Of a stretch of DNA of 7,733 nucleotides, positions 4,749 through 7,733 are shown piece after piece (positions within the stretch are counted from its first letter, which is position 1; every line of letters begins with the position of its first letter). The notes under the pieces were generated by a model. It made no database searches, had not been told where the DNA came from, and saw nothing but the letters and a program-made list of their open reading frames with translations. Made by a program: the position numbers and the translations under genes. The DNA is from an uncultured Blautia sp. Lineage in GTDB: Bacteria > Bacillota_A > Clostridia > Lachnospirales > Lachnospiraceae. The stretch spans positions 1-7,733 of the forward strand of contig CAJLTE010000122.1 of NCBI GenBank assembly GCA_905209435.1, in the 5' to 3' direction.

Positions 4749-5603
4749 TTATGCGTTTACCTTTCTCATTGCAGCTTCTACTACATGACCAACCAGTACA
4801 GAAGTTGTTACGCTTCCAACACCGCCCGGTACAGGTGTAATAGCATCTACGATCGGCTCTACTGCTGCATAGTCAACATCACCACAGAGTTTACCTTCTG
4901 CATTTACGTTGATTCCTACGTCGATAACTGTCTGGCCTTCTTTTACGTATTCAGCACCAACAACACCAGCACGTCCTGCTGCTACGATGATGATGTCTGC
5001 TTCACGAGCTACAGACGGCATATCTACAGTTCTTGTGTGGCAGATAGTAACAGTTGCGTTCTTCTTAACGAGCATCATTGCTGCAGGTTTACCAACAACA
5101 AGGCTTCTTCCGATTACGACTGCTTTCTTGCCTGTGCAGTCAATTCCGTAATGATCAAGGATTTCCATACATGCCTGTGGTGTACATGGCGGGAATCCGA
5201 TCTGTTTGCCAGTGAATACACCAGACATGGAAAGATCTGTCATACAGTCAACGTCTTTCTCAGGAGCAAGTGCGTTCTCGATCACTGCCTGATCCAGATG
5301 TTTTGGAAGCGGACGGAATAATAATACGCCGTGAATGCTGTCATCTTTGTTTACTTTATCGATTGTTGCAAGAAGTTCTTCCTGGGAAACATCTTCCGGA
5401 AGTAAGATTTTCTCACATGCAACGCCTAAAGTTTCGCAGCGTTTTGTTGCTCCTCTTTCATAGGAGATATCGCTTGGGTTTTCACCAACACGGATGATGC
5501 AGAGAGTAGGATTTACTCCTTTTCCCTGAAGCTCTGCTACGTTTGCTTTGATTTTCTCGTTTAATGCGGCTGTTACTTCTTTACCTAATAACTGCTTAGC
5601 CAT
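4749..5603 (-). CDS. folD: Methylene-THF dehydrogenase FolD, cyclohydrolase residues missing
   Basis: A 284-residue FolD of normal length. Family landmarks: NPSDISYERGATKRCETLGV (42-61), KDVDCMTDLS (116-125), the NADP site VVIGRSLVVGKP (162-173) and ITPVPGGVGSVTTSVLVGH (255-273). It interconverts methylene-THF and methenyl-THF. Gapless alignment to human MTHFD1 (Y52-x3-K56) keeps Tyr (Y48) but has Ala (A52) in place of the catalytic Lys. The usual VQLPLP is LFRPLP, so F96 replaces Gln100. D119 (Asp125) is kept. In the human enzyme Lys56 and Gln100 serve the cyclohydrolase step, so this FolD is probably only a dehydrogenase, with FchA doing the hydrolysis. The start has GGAGGG 7 bases upstream. 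Third gene of fhs-fchA-folD, after a 143-base structured gap. Confidence 0.97.
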   Translation of the reverse strand: MAKQLLGKEVTAALNEKIKANVAELQGKGVNPTLCIIRVGENPSDISYERGATKRCETLGVACEKILLPEDVSQEELLATIDKVNKDDSIHGVLLFRPLPKHLDQAVIENALAPEKDVDCMTDLSMSGVFTGKQIGFPPCTPQACMEILDHYGIDCTGKKAVVIGRSLVVGKPAAMMLVKKNATVTICHTRTVDMPSVAREADIIIVAAGRAGVVGAEYVKEGQTVIDVGINVNAEGKLCGDVDYAAVEPIVDAITPVPGGVGSVTTSVLVGHVVEAAMRKVNA

Positions 5604-5633
5604 TTGTCGTTCCCTCCAAAATTATGCATTATT

Positions 5634-5732
5634 ATCCTGTATTGTAACTGAATAATTCCAGTATAGCTGACTGATATTTTATATGCACTCTATAAAATAT
5701 TTCTTCAGAAAAGTCGAAAAACAATACAGGAT
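5634..5732 (-). ncRNA. Candidate structured leader RNA before folD
   Basis: Nested inverted repeats fill the fchA-folD gap. The outer pair is a perfect 12-base repeat (5634-5645 and 5721-5732). Inside it is CTGAA/TTCAG (5648-5652 and 5704-5708). Inside that are two touching hairpins with 7-base loops: a perfect 10-pair AU stem (5674-5683 and 5691-5700) and a 4-pair stem (5659-5662 and 5670-5673). Read on the minus strand this is a closed multi-branch fold ending 30 bases before the folD ATG. It does not carry the conserved bases of the THF riboswitch. The AT richness makes chance pairing a real alternative. Confidence 0.35.
5689..5717 (-). promoter_or_regulatory. Possible internal promoter for folD
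   Basis: On the minus strand TCGACT (5712-5717) and TATAGA (5689-5694) are 17 bases apart, each matching four of six consensus bases. It would give folD and the glucosaminidase gene transcription separate from fhs-fchA. It overlaps the inverted repeats described for the leader, so transcripts from it would not contain the full fold. Confidence 0.35.
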
Positions 5733-5746
5733 TTTCTATTTTATTA

Positions 5747-6376
5747 TTATTTCAGTCTGCCAAGTACGCTGTTGAATGTGTCATCTGCAATCTTTGTGTA
5801 TTTCTCAAGCATTGCATCTGCTTTTCTGTTTAATTCTTCTGCGTATTCTCTGTCAGCCATGGATTTTGTATTGATGTATACGTTCAGGCTTGCACCCTGT
5901 AATGCTGCTTTACAGAAAGCTGCACCAACACCTGCATCACTGATGGCGAGTTTGGAACCTTTTGCACCGAATTCAACGATCAATTCGATAGCTTCACAAC
6001 ATTTCTCCATGATTTCCATAGGTACGGAGCATGCGTCTTTTAATACAATCTCCATAACTCTGGCTTTCTCAGCTTTCTCTTCTTCTGTTTCTTTTGGCAT
6101 TCCGTATGCTTTGGATAATGGCTCGAATACTTCGGCATCACGCTCGATCAGGTGAAGGAAATCCTTCTGTAACTGGTCGCATTTTGCTTTTAATTCATAC
6201 ATTTCGTCTTCTACGTCAGCATATTTCTTCTTGCCTACTGTAAGACTTCCTACCATGTTTCCAAGAGCTGTTCCTACAGCACCAACTAATGCAGATGCAC
6301 CGCCGCCGCCTGGAACCGGAGCTTTGGAAGCTAAAACTTCAACGAATTCGGTACAAGTACTTGTTGAAAATCCCAT
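5747..6376 (-). CDS. fchA: Methenyl-THF cyclohydrolase / cyclodeaminase family protein
   Basis: A 209-residue member of the formiminotransferase-cyclodeaminase C-terminal domain family, full length. Motifs: KAPVPGGGGASALVGAVGTA (18-37), VGKKKYADVEDEM (47-59), ERDAEVFEPLSKAYGMPK (78-95), KLAISDAGVGAAFCKAA (142-158) and LNVYINTKSMAD (164-175). Stand-alone members beside fhs act as methenyl-THF cyclohydrolase (formyl-THF to methenyl-THF) or as formimino-THF cyclodeaminase. The neighbours, and a FolD without cyclohydrolase residues, favour the first role. No histidine or glycine-reductase genes are in view to support the second. The start is set by AGGAG about 8 bases upstream. Lies between fhs and folD on the same strand, in the cytosolic one-carbon pathway. 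Confidence 0.93.
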   Translation of the reverse strand: MGFSTSTCTEFVEVLASKAPVPGGGGASALVGAVGTALGNMVGSLTVGKKKYADVEDEMYELKAKCDQLQKDFLHLIERDAEVFEPLSKAYGMPKETEEEKAEKARVMEIVLKDACSVPMEIMEKCCEAIELIVEFGAKGSKLAISDAGVGAAFCKAALQGASLNVYINTKSMADREYAEELNRKADAMLEKYTKIADDTFNSVLGRLK

Positions 6377-6406
6377 CTTTTTCTCTCCTGCTTTCTTTTA
6401 TTTATC

Positions 6407-6450
6407 AAACAGATGTCCTGATCTGTTTATTTCAGAGAGTGTCCTGAAAT
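6407..6450 (-). promoter_or_regulatory. Tandem hairpins in the fhs-fchA gap
   Basis: Two perfect hairpins touch each other: AAACAGAT/ATCTGTTT (6407-6414, 6421-6428, loop 6 bases) and ATTTCAG/CTGAAAT (6429-6435, 6444-6450, loop 8 bases). TGTCCTGA occurs in both (6414-6421 and 6440-6447). An alternative stem joins 6437-6446 with the CAGGCACCCTC at 6459-6469 and would disrupt the second hairpin. No T run follows, so this is not an ordinary terminator. It may tune mRNA processing or stability between fhs and fchA. Confidence 0.4.
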
Positions 6451-6495
6451 ATCTTCGCAGGCACCCTCATTCACTTTTAATAAAAATCAGTAAAA

Positions 6496-7733
6496 TTAGA
6501 ACAGACCTGTAATCTTACCTGTCTCGTCTACATCAATTCTCTCAGCAGCCGGAACTTTTGGCAGACCTGGCATGGTCATAATCTCACCTGTGAGGGCTAC
6601 GATGAATCCTGCACCAGCAGAAATCTTCAGATTACGTACTGTAACTTCGAAGTCTGTCGGAGCGCCAAGTTTGGTCTGGTCATCTGTTAAGCTGTACTGA
6701 GTCTTGGCAACACAGATCGGGCAGTTGCCGAAGCCAAGAGCTTCTAACTGTTTTGCCTGTTTCTGAGCGTTAGCTGTCAGGACAACTCTCTTGCCGCCGT
6801 ATACTTTCTGAACGATCTGGTTCAGTTTGTCTTCGATGGAACCTTCCAGTTCATATGCATAGGAGAAGTCGTTTGGTTCTTCTACAAGACGGAGAACTTC
6901 TTCAGCAAGTTTGATTCCGCCTTCGCCGCCTTTTGCCCATACTTCAGAAAGGGCAACGTTAACACCGAGTTCTTTACATTTCGCTTCTACAAGGTCAAGC
7001 TCTGCTTTTGTATCTGTCGGGAATGCGTTGATGGCAACTACGCATGGCAGTTTGTATACATTCTTGATGTTGGATACGTGTTTCAGCAGGTTTGGAAGAC
7101 CTTTCTCAAGTGCTTCCAGGTTCTCATTGTTGAGGTCAGCCTTTGCAACACCGCCGTTGTATTTCAGGGCACGTACAGTAGCTACGATAACAACTGCGCT
7201 TGGTTTTAAGCCTGCCATACGGCATTTGATGTCGAGGAATTTCTCAGCACCGAGGTCAGCACCGAAACCAGCTTCTGTAATTGCATAATCAGCAAGTTTC
7301 AGAGCCATTTTTGTAGCTGTTACGGAGTTACATCCGTGAGCGATGTTTGCGAATGGTCCACCATGTACGATTGCAGGAACGTGTTCCAGAGTCTGTACAA
7401 GGTTTGGTTTCAGAGCATCTTTTAACAGGGCTGTCATAGCACCTTCTGCGTGAAGGTCACCGGCTGTTACAGGTTTCTGCTCGGAAACTTTACCGTATGT
7501 ATATCCGATGATGATCTTGGATAATCTTTCTTTCAGGTCTTTGATATCGCTTGCAAGACAGAGAACTGCCATGATCTCAGATGCAACTGTGATGTCGTAT
7601 CCGTCTTCACGAGGCATACCGTTTGTCTTTCCGCCAAGGCCGTCTACTACATTACGAAGCTGACGGTCGTTCATATCTACACATCTTCTCCATGTGATCT
7701 TACGTGGGTCAATGTTTAATGCGTTGCCCTGGA
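6496..7733 (-). CDS. fhs: Formate-tetrahydrofolate ligase, N-terminus outside the window
   Basis: The frame runs off the right edge. The visible part is 411 residues of a family of about 556, so roughly the first 145, including the ATP-binding P-loop, are missing. It begins [20 protein letters not shown]; the Met of MNDRQLR is internal, not a start. Other landmarks are [64 protein letters not shown] and the usual C-terminus GKITGLF. The enzyme makes 10-formyl-THF from formate, THF and ATP in the cytosol and feeds FchA and FolD. In acetogens this is the first folate step of the Wood-Ljungdahl methyl branch; in other gut anaerobes it serves purine and one-carbon supply. No acs, metF or metV genes are visible, so acetogenesis cannot be decided. 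The gene order fhs-fchA-folD suggests one operon, with a promoter outside the window. Confidence 0.98.
   Translation of the reverse strand, partial: QGNALNIDPRKITWRRCVDMNDRQLRNVVDGLGGKTNGMPREDGYDITVASEIMAVLCLASDIKDLKERLSKIIIGYTYGKVSEQKPVTAGDLHAEGAMTALLKDALKPNLVQTLEHVPAIVHGGPFANIAHGCNSVTATKMALKLADYAITEAGFGADLGAEKFLDIKCRMAGLKPSAVVIVATVRALKYNGGVAKADLNNENLEALEKGLPNLLKHVSNIKNVYKLPCVVAINAFPTDTKAELDLVEAKCKELGVNVALSEVWAKGGEGGIKLAEEVLRLVEEPNDFSYAYELEGSIEDKLNQIVQKVYGGKRVVLTANAQKQAKQLEALGFGNCPICVAKTQYSLTDDQTKLGAPTDFEVTVRNLKISAGAGFIVALTGEIMTMPGLPKVPAAERIDVDETGKITGLF

Noticed and set aside
4785..5321. A 178-codon plus-strand frame opposite folD
   Set aside because: Antisense shadow of a strongly supported gene; Cys/Ser/Tyr/Asn-rich composition with no motifs.
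5634..5732. A THF riboswitch before folD
   Set aside because: The conserved bases that I know from that class are absent and the helices are AU-rich and arranged differently.

Overview
The window looks like a chromosomal segment of a gut Lachnospiraceae-type Firmicute (Blautia/Dorea/Mediterraneibacter-like). The basis is the protein flavour, strong GGAGG-type ribosome binding sites, AT-rich intergenic DNA, and an fhs-fchA-folD one-carbon operon. The genus is inference. Every intact gene is on the minus strand, so the window is described from right to left.

Right part (7733 to about 4001): formate-tetrahydrofolate ligase (fhs, start outside the window), methenyl-THF cyclohydrolase/cyclodeaminase (fchA) and folD carry formate to methylene-THF. 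This FolD lacks the two residues needed for cyclohydrolase chemistry, so fchA probably supplies that step. Both gaps in this operon carry inverted repeats. The one before folD forms a nested multi-stem pattern. One base after folD begins a secreted glucosaminidase-domain protein, an odd partner for folate genes.

Middle part (about 4010 to 1947): a gene graveyard. The 3' tail of an mscL-like gene overlaps the glucosaminidase stop. Left of it lies a strong bidirectional terminator, then a plus-strand cytidylate-kinase-like pseudogene with a frameshift and an in-frame stop. Then come a piece of an old-yellow-enzyme-type flavin oxidoreductase with a GGA-to-TGA stop, an acetoacetate-decarboxylase-family gene whose original start seems lost, and a short-chain dehydrogenase with a clean in-frame loss of about 120 residues. 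A terminator follows.

Left part (1675 to 1): a promoter with an extended -10 drives an AlkZ-related protein, a 54-residue SRAP (HMCES/YedK-type) miniature, and a DUF4186 protein. This is a plausible DNA-damage cassette. The SRAP gene has lost its middle but keeps the catalytic Cys2, a perfect ribosome binding site and what looks like the native C-terminus. A further remnant with a probable TGG-to-TGA stop overlaps the end of DUF4186.

The main theme is repeated loss of internal gene segments. At least six genes are cut down, two of them exactly in frame, while neighbouring genes and signals remain intact. I could not run any search; family names rest on motif recognition.
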